A program made the translations under genes and the position numbers. This document shows positions 37,816 through 44,551 of a stretch of 64,000 nucleotides of DNA, one piece after another; the first letter of the stretch is position 1; each line of letters opens with the position of its first letter. Below the pieces are notes generated by a model. It saw only the letters and a program-made list of their open reading frames with translations. It made no database searches and was not told the DNA's origin. Origin of the DNA: Gryllotalpicola protaetiae (GTDB lineage: Bacteria > Actinomycetota > Actinomycetes > Actinomycetales > Microbacteriaceae); the NCBI RefSeq assembly GCF_003627055.1, contig NZ_CP032624.1:1984001-2048000 (forward strand). The letters run 5' to 3'.

Positions 37816-39018
37816 ATGCAGCTGATCATCGATCTGGTGCTCGCCGCGGTGGGTGTGCTCACCGTGATCCGCTACGCGAGGCGTGGCGTGATCACGGGTG
37901 TCGCCGCGCTGGTCGGGTGGGTGCTCGGTTTCTGGATCGCGTTGCAGCTGACACCGGCCCTCATCGATGCGGTCGGCTCGTTCCCCGCGCTCCAGACCTG
38001 GCAGCGCAACCTGGTCGTCCTCGCGGTCGTTCTGGTCATCGCCGCCGTCTGCGCGATCATCGTCATCACGATCGGCAACCTCGTGCGGCGTGCGGTTCGG
38101 CCGCTTCCCGTAGCTGGCGGCCTCGACGCCGTCCTCGGCGCCGTGTTCGGTGCGCTCGCCTGGGCCGTCGTCGTGTGGCTCGCCGCGGGGTTCATCACGA
38201 GCACGGGTTTTCGCCCGGCCGCCCAGCTGGTCGAGTCATCGCGCATCGTCGCCGCCCTTGACTCCTACGCCCCCGTGCCGGCGGTCCGGGTGTTCGCCCA
38301 GGTCGACGACACGATCGCGGCCGCAGGCCTGCCGAAGGTGTTCGAGACCGGCAAGGAGCAGATCCCGACCGTTGCGGCGCCGCCGGCCTCCGTGCCGGAC
38401 GCTGTCGATGCCGCGGCCCCGTCGATCGTCGAGGTCGTCGCCGACGAGCCGAAGTGCGGCACCGACTCGTCGGGCAGCGGCTGGGTCGTCTCGCCGGAGC
38501 GCATCATCACCAACGCGCACGTCGTCGCCGGTTCGACCACGACCGCCGTGCTGGTCGACGGCAAGTCCGAGCGGCTGCGCGCGACCGTCGTCGGCTACGA
38601 CCCCGAGACCGACCTCGCGGTCCTCGACGTGCCGGGGCTCGATGCGAAATCGCTCGCCGTCGACCCCGCCGAGCAGGCCAAGGGCGCCGCGGTGTTCGCC
38701 GCTGGCTACCCGGGTGGCGGGTCGTACACCGTCGCGCCCGGACGCATCCGCACCCCGGTGAACGCGATCGGCAAGGACATCTACGACGACAAGACCGTGA
38801 CCCGCCAGGTCTACTCGCTGCGCGCTGTCGTGCGCCCCGGCGACTCGGGCGGCCCCCTGCTCGATGCGAAGGGGCACGTCGCGGGTGTCGTGTTCGCGAT
38901 GTCGACGACGGACGCCGAGACGGGCTACGCCCTCACGGTGGCGCAGGTCCAGCCGATGCTCGCCAAGGCCCCGTCGCTCAGCCAGCCCGTCTCGACGGGC
39001 GCCTGCCCAGCCGGGTGA
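37816..39018 (+). CDS. marP: MarP family membrane serine protease
   Basis: A 400-residue protein: four N-terminal transmembrane helices of the CvpA type (residues 1-130), then an extracytoplasmic trypsin-like domain. The triad is visible: His in IITNAHVVAG, Asp in ETDLAVLDV, Ser in VRPGDSGGPLLD. Two Cys (KCGTD and the C-terminal ACPAG) could form the activity-controlling disulfide seen in mycobacterial MarP, which is required for acid resistance. ATG 37816 begins the first helix. It precedes a two-component system by 49 bases. Confidence 0.92.
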   Translation: MQLIIDLVLAAVGVLTVIRYARRGVITGVAALVGWVLGFWIALQLTPALIDAVGSFPALQTWQRNLVVLAVVLVIAAVCAIIVITIGNLVRRAVRPLPVAGGLDAVLGAVFGALAWAVVVWLAAGFITSTGFRPAAQLVESSRIVAALDSYAPVPAVRVFAQVDDTIAAAGLPKVFETGKEQIPTVAAPPASVPDAVDAAAPSIVEVVADEPKCGTDSSGSGWVVSPERIITNAHVVAGSTTTAVLVDGKSERLRATVVGYDPETDLAVLDVPGLDAKSLAVDPAEQAKGAAVFAAGYPGGGSYTVAPGRIRTPVNAIGKDIYDDKTVTRQVYSLRAVVRPGDSGGPLLDAKGHVAGVVFAMSTTDAETGYALTVAQVQPMLAKAPSLSQPVSTGACPAG

Positions 39019-39067
39019 GCCGAGATTCTGTGCGGATTCTTGGCGCCGACTCGCGGATGATGAAGGC

Positions 39068-39733
39068 ATGAGCGAGCGGATGCCGCGCCTGCTGCTCGTC
39101 GAAGACGACGAGCGCCTCGCCCCGATCGTCGTCGAGTACCTCGGCGAGACCTACGAGGTCACCCATCGTGCCGACGGCGCGGAGGCGCTGCAGACGGCCC
39201 TCGCCGGCGAATTCGATGTGATGGTCGTCGACCGCCGGCTGCCCCGCCTCGACGGGGTGAGTCTGGTGCAGGGCATCCGCCGTGCCCACATCGGCACCCC
39301 GATCATCATGCTCACGGCCCTCGGCGCGGTCGACGACAGGGTCGAGGGGCTCGACGCCGGCGCGAACGACTACCTCGTGAAGCCGTTCGACTTCGCCGAG
39401 CTGCTGGCGCGCCTGCGGGCGCTGCGGCGCACGTACACCTCGAACGAGAGCTCGCTCGCGATCGGCACATGGGACTTCTTCCCAGAGGACCGCATCATCG
39501 AGTCGCCCTACATCGGCCCAGTGGCGCTCACCCCGAAGGAGACCGAGCTGCTGCGGCTGCTCGCCATGAACCCGCAGCGCACCTTCAGCCGGGGGCAGAT
39601 CCTGCAGGCGGTGTTCTCGCCTACCGATCTGCCCGGCACCGTCGACACCTATGTGCACTACCTGCGCCGGAAGACGGAGGAGACGGTGGTCCTCACCGTG
39701 CGCGGCAAGGGCTACCGACTGGGGTCTCTGTGA
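39068..39733 (+). CDS. OmpR/PhoB family response regulator
   Basis: A 221-residue regulator: receiver domain (acidic pair in LLVEDDERL, phospho-Asp in MVVDRRLPRLDG, Lys in YLVKPFDF) and an OmpR-type winged helix (LTPKETELLRLLAMNPQRTF, VDTYVHYLRRKTEE). The usual recognition-helix region is intact. It is coupled to the kinase gene by a GTGA overlap. Target genes are unknown; the preceding marP gene is a candidate. Confidence 0.93.
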   Translation: MSERMPRLLLVEDDERLAPIVVEYLGETYEVTHRADGAEALQTALAGEFDVMVVDRRLPRLDGVSLVQGIRRAHIGTPIIMLTALGAVDDRVEGLDAGANDYLVKPFDFAELLARLRALRRTYTSNESSLAIGTWDFFPEDRIIESPYIGPVALTPKETELLRLLAMNPQRTFSRGQILQAVFSPTDLPGTVDTYVHYLRRKTEETVVLTVRGKGYRLGSL

Positions 39734-40713
39734 CCAGGGCGCGCGACAGCGACACCGTCGCGGTGCGCAAGGCCGCGGCATCCGTCACCCGTCAGATCTC
39801 GATCGCTACGGTCGCGCTGGTCGTCCTCATCGTGATCATGGCCGTGATCTTCGTGATCTGGCAGTCGCAGCCGAGCGAGCTCGCTGAGAAGCAGGCACCC
39901 GGCGAGGACAAGATCTACATCGACGCGGGCGCCGTGCTCGTCGCGCTCGCGGTGATCGGGGTCGGCGCGATCGTGTTCGCGGCGGTGATCAGCTTCCTGA
40001 TCGCTCGGCGCGCGGTGCGGCCGCTCGGTCAGGCGCTGGCGCTGCAGCGCGCGTTCGTGGCGGACGCCTCGCACGAGCTGCGCACTCCACTCGCCGTGCT
40101 CGACGCCCGGCTGCAGCTGCTGCAGCGGCGGCTCACGGCCGACGACCCGAGTGCCGCGACGGTCGCCGAGTTGCGCGGCGATGCGGCGGCGCTCATCGGG
40201 ATCGTCAGCGAGCTGCTCGCAGCGGCCGGCGGTGAACCAGATGATGGAGAGCGGGCGGCGGATGCTGCGGCCGACGCCGCCTCCGTCGTGGCGTCGCTGC
40301 GGCTGCTCGCCGCCGAGCGCGACGTCGCCATCGTGTTCAGCCCTCCGAGCGCGGTGCGCGTCGCGATGCCGACTGTCGGATTCCGCAGATGCGTGACGGC
40401 GCTCGTCGACAACGCGCTCGCGCACACGCCCGACGGCGGCCGGGTCGAGGTCGAGCTGGCCGCGATCGGCGACGTGGTGGCGCTCACCGTATCGGACCAC
40501 GGCCCGGGCATCCGGGGCATCGCGCCCGAGCGCGTGTTCGAGCGCTTCGCCCATTCCGACCCGGTCGACGCCGACGGCCTGCCTCGCCGCCGTGGCTTCG
40601 GCATCGGCCTCGCGCTGGTTCGTGACGTCGCGGCCCGCAACGGCGGCACGGTGCGCGTCGATCACACCGGGCCCGACGGCACGAGCTTCGTGCTCGAGCT
40701 GCCGCGCGCGTAG
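39730..40713 (+). CDS. Sensor histidine kinase
   Basis: A 327-residue kinase, partner of the preceding regulator. Two transmembrane helices (about residues 25-47 and 68-92) flank a short 20-residue external loop, too small for a ligand domain, so it may sense membrane state. H-box ADASHELRTPLAVLDARL carries the phospho-His; N-box LVDNALAHTPDGG, G1 DHGPGIRG and G2 GFGIGLALVRD complete the ATPase. GTG 39730 overlaps the regulator stop. Confidence 0.93.
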   Translation: MTRARDSDTVAVRKAAASVTRQISIATVALVVLIVIMAVIFVIWQSQPSELAEKQAPGEDKIYIDAGAVLVALAVIGVGAIVFAAVISFLIARRAVRPLGQALALQRAFVADASHELRTPLAVLDARLQLLQRRLTADDPSAATVAELRGDAAALIGIVSELLAAAGGEPDDGERAADAAADAASVVASLRLLAAERDVAIVFSPPSAVRVAMPTVGFRRCVTALVDNALAHTPDGGRVEVELAAIGDVVALTVSDHGPGIRGIAPERVFERFAHSDPVDADGLPRRRGFGIGLALVRDVAARNGGTVRVDHTGPDGTSFVLELPRA

Positions 40714-40719
40714 GCGCGC

Positions 40720-40836
40720 TCAGCTCTCGTCGTCGTCGTCGACGTGTGCCACGAGCAGCAGCATCGTGAGCACCGCGATCATCGCCGCGAGTGACACCGC
40801 GGCGACGCAGCTCACGGCGATGAGCAGGACAGGCAT
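40720..40836 (-). CDS. Small membrane peptide, 38 residues
   Basis: Translates as MPVLLIAVSCVAAVSLAAMI then AVLTMLLLVAHVDDDDES. A single hydrophobic helix of about 28 residues is followed by an acidic tail with four consecutive Asp (a GTC repeat on the plus strand). AAGGGA lies 9 bases before the ATG. It follows marR on the same strand after 62 bases and ends six bases from the convergent kinase gene. Codon use is native-like. Unknown function; may modulate a membrane protein. Confidence 0.55.
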   Translation of the reverse strand: MPVLLIAVSCVAAVSLAAMIAVLTMLLLVAHVDDDDES

Positions 40837-40898
40837 GGGCTTCGTTCCCTTCCAGAAGCCACCATCGCCGGTGCCGTCTCAGGAACGGCACAGTCCGA

Positions 40899-41342
40899 TC
40901 ACGCCGCCGGAAGGTTGGTGCGCAGCTTGTTGCAGAGCGCTGTGAGCGTCGCGAGCTCGTCGGACTCGAGGGCGTCGCCGACGACGCGGTGGATCGACGC
41001 ACCGTGCACGTGCGCGACGCGGTAGAACGCGTCGTAGCCGGCATCCGTCAGCCTGATGACCGTGCCACGAGCATCACGCGCGTCCGGCAGCTTCTCGACC
41101 AGTCCACGGGTGGCCAGGCGGTCGATCAGCCGGCTCACGCTCGGCTGCGTCAGCAGGATCGACTGGTTGAGGTCGCGCAGCCGCAGTCTGCGGCCCTGCG
41201 CGCGGCTGAGGGTGTAGAGCACGTCGTACTCGTTGAACGAGATCTCCTCGCTCGGGAAGTCGGCGCCGAGCCGGCGCATGATCGCGACCTGGGCGCGGAA
41301 CAGGGCCTCCCACGCGGCGACGGCGCGTGCCTCATCACTCAC
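40899..41342 (-). CDS. MarR family transcriptional regulator
   Basis: A 147-residue winged-helix dimer. LRLRDLNQSILLTQPSVSRLIDRL is the recognition helix-turn-helix, followed by RDARGTVIRLTDAG in the wing. MarR proteins usually repress their own gene and neighbours until a small phenolic or oxidant binds. The only same-strand neighbour is the 38-residue membrane peptide. GTG 41342 is preceded at 32 bases by a strong terminator, suggesting control by early termination. TCACGTGA (41339-41346) overlaps the start. Confidence 0.9.
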   Translation of the reverse strand: MSDEARAVAAWEALFRAQVAIMRRLGADFPSEEISFNEYDVLYTLSRAQGRRLRLRDLNQSILLTQPSVSRLIDRLATRGLVEKLPDARDARGTVIRLTDAGYDAFYRVAHVHGASIHRVVGDALESDELATLTALCNKLRTNLPAA

Positions 41343-41373
41343 GTGATCAGCCTAGGGATTCCCGCAGGCGGGC

Positions 41374-41414
41374 AAAAAAGTAGAGGCCCGGAGCCTTTCG
41401 GCTGCCGGGCCTCT
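41374..41414 (-). terminator. Rho-independent terminator upstream of marR
   Basis: AGAGGCCCGG (41382-41391) and CCGGGCCTCT (41405-41414) form a 10-bp GC stem; on the minus strand TTTTTT (41379-41374) follows two bases after it. It stops minus-strand transcription 32 bases before the marR start, so it is either the end of a separate small RNA or an attenuator in the marR leader. Confidence 0.75.
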
Positions 41415-41478
41415 CCCTTGCACCAAGAGTGTCCTGCAATCACATTCCGCGCTGGCTGCCACAGCAAACAACTAACGC
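41374..41478 (-). ncRNA. Candidate small RNA or attenuated marR leader
   Basis: Minus-strand TAGACA (41513-41508), a 17-base spacer and TATCTT (41490-41485) would start a transcript near 41478, ending at the terminator at 41374, about 105 bases. No convincing ORF lies inside: the only one runs through the terminator. Sequence family not recognised. Confidence 0.4.
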
Positions 41479-41498
41479 TCTATGAAGATATAACGGGA

Positions 41499-41520
41499 CG
41501 ATAACGCTGTCTAGTTATCG
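41499..41520. promoter_or_regulatory. Inverted repeat, candidate operator
   Basis: CGATAAC (41499-41505), 8-base spacer, GTTATCG (41514-41520): perfect 7-bp arms in an AT-rich stretch. It covers the -35 of the putative minus-strand promoter described above, so MarR or another repressor could bind here. Confidence 0.5.
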
Positions 41521-41581
41521 TTTCGTGATTTTTCTGCGAGTTTCATTTGGGGCGATGAGCAGTGCGCTCAAGCATCGCGCG

Positions 41582-41640
41582 CCGAGAAGTGCCGTGATGT
41601 CCTTCCGGCCGAGTCGAGACGACATCATGGCACTTCTCGG
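41582..41640. repeat. 20-bp inverted repeat after the NAD(P)-binding protein gene
   Basis: CCGAGAAGTGCCGTGATGTC (41582-41601) and GACATCATGGCACTTCTCGG (41621-41640) pair at 19 of 20 positions around a 19-base spacer. It lies 13 bases past the stop of the 41654-42307 gene. It may be a transcript-end hairpin or a REP-like element; there is no T run. Confidence 0.65.
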
Positions 41641-41653
41641 TGAGGCGGCTCGC

Positions 41654-42307
41654 CTAGTAACCGACCACGAAGCGCTGGTTCACGTGCGTCGGGGTCTCGA
41701 TCTCATCGACGAAAGCGAGGGCGAAGTCCGCCCCCGAGATCTCCGACTTGCCCTCTGCATCGCGCAGCACGGTGTCGGCGCTCGTGCGGTAGCCGCCGAT
41801 CGCCGTGCCCGGGTTGTAGCCGCCGTACGTCTCGGCGGGGCTGACGTAGAACCACTGCAGGCCGTTAGGCGTCGCGTCACTGCGCAGCCAGTCGAGCACG
41901 CCCGCGTGCGCGAGCGCCTCGGGCTTGTAGGCCTCGACGAACTCAGGCTTGTCGAACAGCCTCGGGCCGCCGACGCCTTCGTGCGTCGACCCCGCGCCGC
42001 CCACGAAAGCGAGACGAGCGCCGCCCGCGATCGCGCCCTCGGCGAGGCCTTCCACGAGCTGCGGAAGGACCGGGTTGTTGTCGCCGTCGACGGCGTGGAT
42101 GGCCACGACGACCACGTCGTGGTCCGCCGCCAGAGCGTCGGTGAACGAGCGGTCGGCGATGTCGCCCTGGACATACGAGACGCCGTCGGCCTGGGCATCC
42201 GGCGCATGTCGTGAAACGGCGGTGACGCTGATGCCGCGCTTGACCGCCTCAGCGGCGATGTTGCCGCCCGAGTACCCCGTGCCACCGATGATCGCAATAG
42301 AAGTCAT
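41654..42307 (-). CDS. NAD(P)-binding oxidoreductase (NmrA/atypical SDR-like)
   Basis: A 217-residue single-domain Rossmann protein. IAIIGGTGYSGGNIAAEAVKRG is the GGxGxxG loop; AFVGGAGSTHEG and WFYVSPAETYGGY are family features. Relatives act as NAD(P)H-dependent reductases or redox-sensing, catalytically inactive regulators. It stands alone. The upstream gap holds a palindromic repeat (42381-42423); the downstream gap (311 bases) holds the structured elements near marR. Confidence 0.82.
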   Translation of the reverse strand: MTSIAIIGGTGYSGGNIAAEAVKRGISVTAVSRHAPDAQADGVSYVQGDIADRSFTDALAADHDVVVVAIHAVDGDNNPVLPQLVEGLAEGAIAGGARLAFVGGAGSTHEGVGGPRLFDKPEFVEAYKPEALAHAGVLDWLRSDATPNGLQWFYVSPAETYGGYNPGTAIGGYRTSADTVLRDAEGKSEISGADFALAFVDEIETPTHVNQRFVVGY

Positions 42308-42380
42308 GTCGGGTTCAGCCGGTCGGCGCCCGGTGCTATTCCAACCAGGTCATTTGTTACGGATTACGGGAGGACAAACG

Positions 42381-42423
42381 CGGATGGGGAGGACGGATTC
42401 CGCAGAATCGTCCTCCCCATCCG
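42381..42423. repeat. REP-like palindromic element, copy 1
   Basis: CGGATGGGGAGGACG (42381-42395) and CGTCCTCCCCATCCG (42409-42423), 15-bp perfect arms, spacer GATTCCGCAGAAT. The core GGAGGACG...TTCCGCAGAA...CGTCCTCC recurs at 57657-57685. It lies just past the stop of the winged-helix gene and may also act as its transcript-end hairpin. Confidence 0.75.
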
Positions 42424-42442
42424 ATGAAGCCCTCTCCCCGGC

Positions 42443-43120
42443 TCAGAACCGATCAGGCGAGGGTGCGTGCGACTGGCGGATGACCACGTCGGCGTGCCGG
42501 TCGAAGCGGTAGCCGACGCCGCGCACGGTGCGCACGATGTCCTCGTAGCGACCGAGCTTCGCGCGCAGTCGGCGCACGTGCACGTCGATGGTGCGCTCGT
42601 TCGGGATCTCCTCGTCGGTGGCGTTCGACCACAGCGACTCGATGAGCTCGGTGCGCTCGATGGTGCGGCCCTCGCGAAGAACGAGGTACTGCAGCAGCTC
42701 GAACTCCTTGAAGGTGAGCGAGACGCGGTCGCCGTCGAGCAGCAGGTGGCGGCGGGTCACATCGATCGTGACGCCGGTCTTGTCCGCGTTGTCGTCGGTG
42801 CGCGAGCCGGCGGGGCGCTGCTTGGCGACGGCCGCGGGGTCGCGCAGCGCGAGGCGCACGACGTCGACATCGCGGCCACCCGCACCCTCGGGGGCGAGCG
42901 CCACGGATGCGAACGACTCGGCGCCTGGGGCGACCTCGGCGAGCACCTTCTTGAGCGCGGCGACGATGGTGCCGAGATCGGTGCCTGCGGCGGCGGCCTT
43001 GGCCTCGTCGAGGCCGACGTAGAGGGCGAAGCCGCGGGCAGTTCCCGCGGGGGCGATGCGCGCGGCGGGAGCCGTGGCGGTAGCGGAGGTCAGAGAGGAC
43101 TCGGGAAGCGTGAAAGTCAT
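42443..43120 (-). CDS. Orphan winged-helix transcriptional regulator without receiver domain
   Basis: A 225-residue protein. The C-terminal 100 residues are an OmpR/PhoB-type winged helix (LTFKEFELLQYLVLREGRTI, ERTIDVHVRRLRAKLG, VRTVRGVGYRFD). Instead of a receiver domain the N-terminal 120 residues are an unrelated Ala-rich region with no phospho-Asp pocket, so control is not by a kinase. It lies 138 bases downstream of a Met/Cys-rich mini-ORF on the same strand. Target genes unknown. Confidence 0.85.
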   Translation of the reverse strand: MTFTLPESSLTSATATAPAARIAPAGTARGFALYVGLDEAKAAAAGTDLGTIVAALKKVLAEVAPGAESFASVALAPEGAGGRDVDVVRLALRDPAAVAKQRPAGSRTDDNADKTGVTIDVTRRHLLLDGDRVSLTFKEFELLQYLVLREGRTIERTELIESLWSNATDEEIPNERTIDVHVRRLRAKLGRYEDIVRTVRGVGYRFDRHADVVIRQSHAPSPDRF

Positions 43121-43258
43121 GGGAATCAGAACCTTTGTGATGATGTCGCTGCGGGCCGGCGCGGATTCGCGCGTGTGAGCGGCCCAGTCGGGGTGCGCCT
43201 CGTCAGCGAGGCAGGCGTGGTGCGGGTGGCACCGGGGCGATGAGTCGACGGGCGAGGA
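43121..43258 (-). other. Structured leader between mini-ORF and winged-helix gene
   Basis: This 138-base stretch has two perfect stems: GGTGC/GCACC (43219-43223, 43229-43233) and GCCTCG/CGAGGC with loop TCAG (43197-43202, 43207-43212). GGTGC can alternatively pair with a second GCACC further on, the kind of mutually exclusive folding seen in attenuators. No T run follows, so any effect would be on translation or Rho. Confidence 0.35.
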
Positions 43259-43360
43259 TTACGCACACATTCGACAGATCATGACACCGCGGCCGGCCAT
43301 CATCATGCCGGCGGTCTCGCTCACCTCGAGGGCGGAACGAAGGCTCACGGTCTCAGTCAT
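43259..43360 (-). CDS. 33-residue Met/Cys-rich leader-peptide candidate
   Basis: Reads MTETVSLRSALEVSETAG then MMMAGRGVMICRMCA. Six of 33 residues are Met and two are Cys, in a CxxC at the C-terminus; both Cys codons are TGT, rarer here than TGC. TTGACA, an 18-base spacer and TTTGCT lie so that transcription would begin at the ATG (leaderless). It precedes the receiver-less winged-helix gene on the same strand. A regulatory upstream ORF sensing sulfur amino acids, or a metal/redox-binding peptide, are both possible. Confidence 0.5.
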   Translation of the reverse strand: MTETVSLRSALEVSETAGMMMAGRGVMICRMCA

Positions 43361-43367
43361 GTCACAA

Positions 43368-43405
43368 AGCAAAACATAAAACGTCGCGTTATGTCAAACA
43401 TGACA
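43368..43405 (-). promoter_or_regulatory. Promoter and operators of the leader ORF
   Basis: Minus strand: TTGACA (43397-43392), 18-base spacer, TTTGCT (43373-43368), ATG at 43360. TGTCA-AACA-TGACA (43392-43405) is a perfect inverted repeat over the -35; ACATAA-N9-TTATGT (43374-43394) fills the spacer; a further TGTCA half-site lies at 43360-43364. The AT-rich block suggests tight repressor control. Confidence 0.55.
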
Positions 43406-43430
43406 AGCGCGAATGAATCGACAGGATGCT

Positions 43431-44066
43431 CTACTGCGCCAGGCCGTAGAGGCGGTCGCCGGCGTCGCCGAGCCCCGGCACGATGTAGCCCACTTCGTTG
43501 AGGCGCTCGTCGAGCGCGCCGAGCACGAGGCGCACGTCGCGCCCCTCCGTCTCCTTCTCGAGGCGGGCGAGACCCTCCGGCGCCCCGAGGATGCAGATCG
43601 CCGTGACGTCGGATGCGCCGCGCTGGAAGAGGAACTCGAGCGCCGCCCCGAGAGACCCGCCCGTGGCGAGCATCGGGTCGAGCACGAAGCATTGCCGCCC
43701 GGACAGGTCTTCCGGCAGGCGCTCGGCATAGGTGGTCGGCTCGAGCGTCTCTTCATTGCGCGCCATGCCGAGGAATCCCACCTCGGCGTTCGGGAGCACG
43801 GCCATCATGCCGTCGAGCATGCCGAGGCCCGCGCGCAGGATCGGCACGACGAGCGGAACGGGCTTCGAGAGCGCAAGACCGCTGTACGGCGCGACGGGAG
43901 TCTGCACCGTCACCGGCTCGACGCGCACCTCGCGAGTCGCCTCGTAGCTCAGCAGGGTGATCAGCTCGGCGACGAGCGAGCGGAACTGCGGGCTGGGGGT
44001 CTCCCGATCGCGCAGCACCGTCAGCTTGTGGGTGATGAGCGGGTGGTCTGCAACGTGCACTCGCAT
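43431..44066 (-). CDS. upp: Uracil phosphoribosyltransferase
   Basis: A 211-residue salvage enzyme making UMP from uracil and [22 protein letters not shown], the PRPP loop [12 protein letters not shown], and [14 protein letters not shown] at the uracil site are all intact; length matches the family. ATG 44066 lies six bases after TAGCCT, with no ribosome-binding site, so the mRNA is probably leaderless. Divergent from tadA with overlapping promoters. Confidence 0.96.
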   Translation of the reverse strand: MRVHVADHPLITHKLTVLRDRETPSPQFRSLVAELITLLSYEATREVRVEPVTVQTPVAPYSGLALSKPVPLVVPILRAGLGMLDGMMAVLPNAEVGFLGMARNEETLEPTTYAERLPEDLSGRQCFVLDPMLATGGSLGAALEFLFQRGASDVTAICILGAPEGLARLEKETEGRDVRLVLGALDERLNEVGYIVPGLGDAGDRLYGLAQ

Positions 44067-44078
44067 AGGCTCAGGCTA
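44066..44078. promoter_or_regulatory. Back-to-back -10 boxes of upp and tadA
   Basis: TAGGCT (44066-44071, plus strand) and TAGCCT (44078-44073, minus strand) are separated by one base. Each lies six bases before the first base of the opposing gene: ATG of upp at 44066 (minus), and position 44078 (plus), an ATC codon in frame with tadA. Each start point falls in the other's -10 box. Confidence 0.45.
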
Positions 44079-44119
44079 TCGAAACGCTGATTCCTCCGCC
44101 CCCGCAGTACGACGAGTGG

Positions 44120-44551
44120 ATGGGGCTCGCGCTCGCCGAGGCCCGCGCCGCTCGCGGGACCGGCGACGTGCCGGTCGGGGCGGTCGTGGTGGCGGCCGAC
44201 GGAACGGTGCTCGGCCGTGGCCGCAACGCACGCGAGGCGCGGCAGGACCCGACGGCCCACGCGGAGGTCGAGGCGCTGCGCCAGGCATCCCTCGCCACCG
44301 GCGATTGGCAGCTGACGGATGCCACGCTCGTCGTCACCCTCGAGCCGTGCGCGATGTGCGCCGGGGCGATCCTGTCGGCCCGGGTGCCGACCGTGGTGTT
44401 CGGCGCGTGGGACGAGAAGGCCGGGGCAGCCGGCTCGGTCTACGATCTGCTGCGCGACCGGAGGCTGCCGCAGAGCGCGACGGTGTATGCGGGGGTGCGC
44501 GCCGAGGAATCCGCGGCTCTGTTGCGCGAGTTCTTCGACGTACGCCGCTAA
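44120..44551 (+). CDS. tadA: tRNA-specific adenosine deaminase
   Basis: Deaminates the wobble A34 of tRNA-Arg(ACG) to inosine; that tRNA is encoded at 18551. Zinc site: HAEVEAL (His, catalytic Glu) and LEPCAMCAGAI (two Cys). With ATG 44120 the protein has 143 residues and lacks the usual first residues before WM; the frame continues upstream as ETLIPPPPQYDEW to a TAG at 44066, with no ATG, GTG or TTG. The true start may be a rare codon (ATC 44078, CTG 44087 or ATT 44090). It ends directly against the convergent CDF gene. Confidence 0.93.
   Translation: MGLALAEARAARGTGDVPVGAVVVAADGTVLGRGRNAREARQDPTAHAEVEALRQASLATGDWQLTDATLVVTLEPCAMCAGAILSARVPTVVFGAWDEKAGAAGSVYDLLRDRRLPQSATVYAGVRAEESAALLREFFDVRR

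Noticed and set aside
37811-37816. Alternative ATG at 37811 for marP
   Set aside because: Not in frame with the CvpA-type helices; ATG 37816 is.
40726-40743. GTC microsatellite
   Set aside because: Explained as four Asp codons of the 38-residue small ORF; no sign of expansion beyond it.
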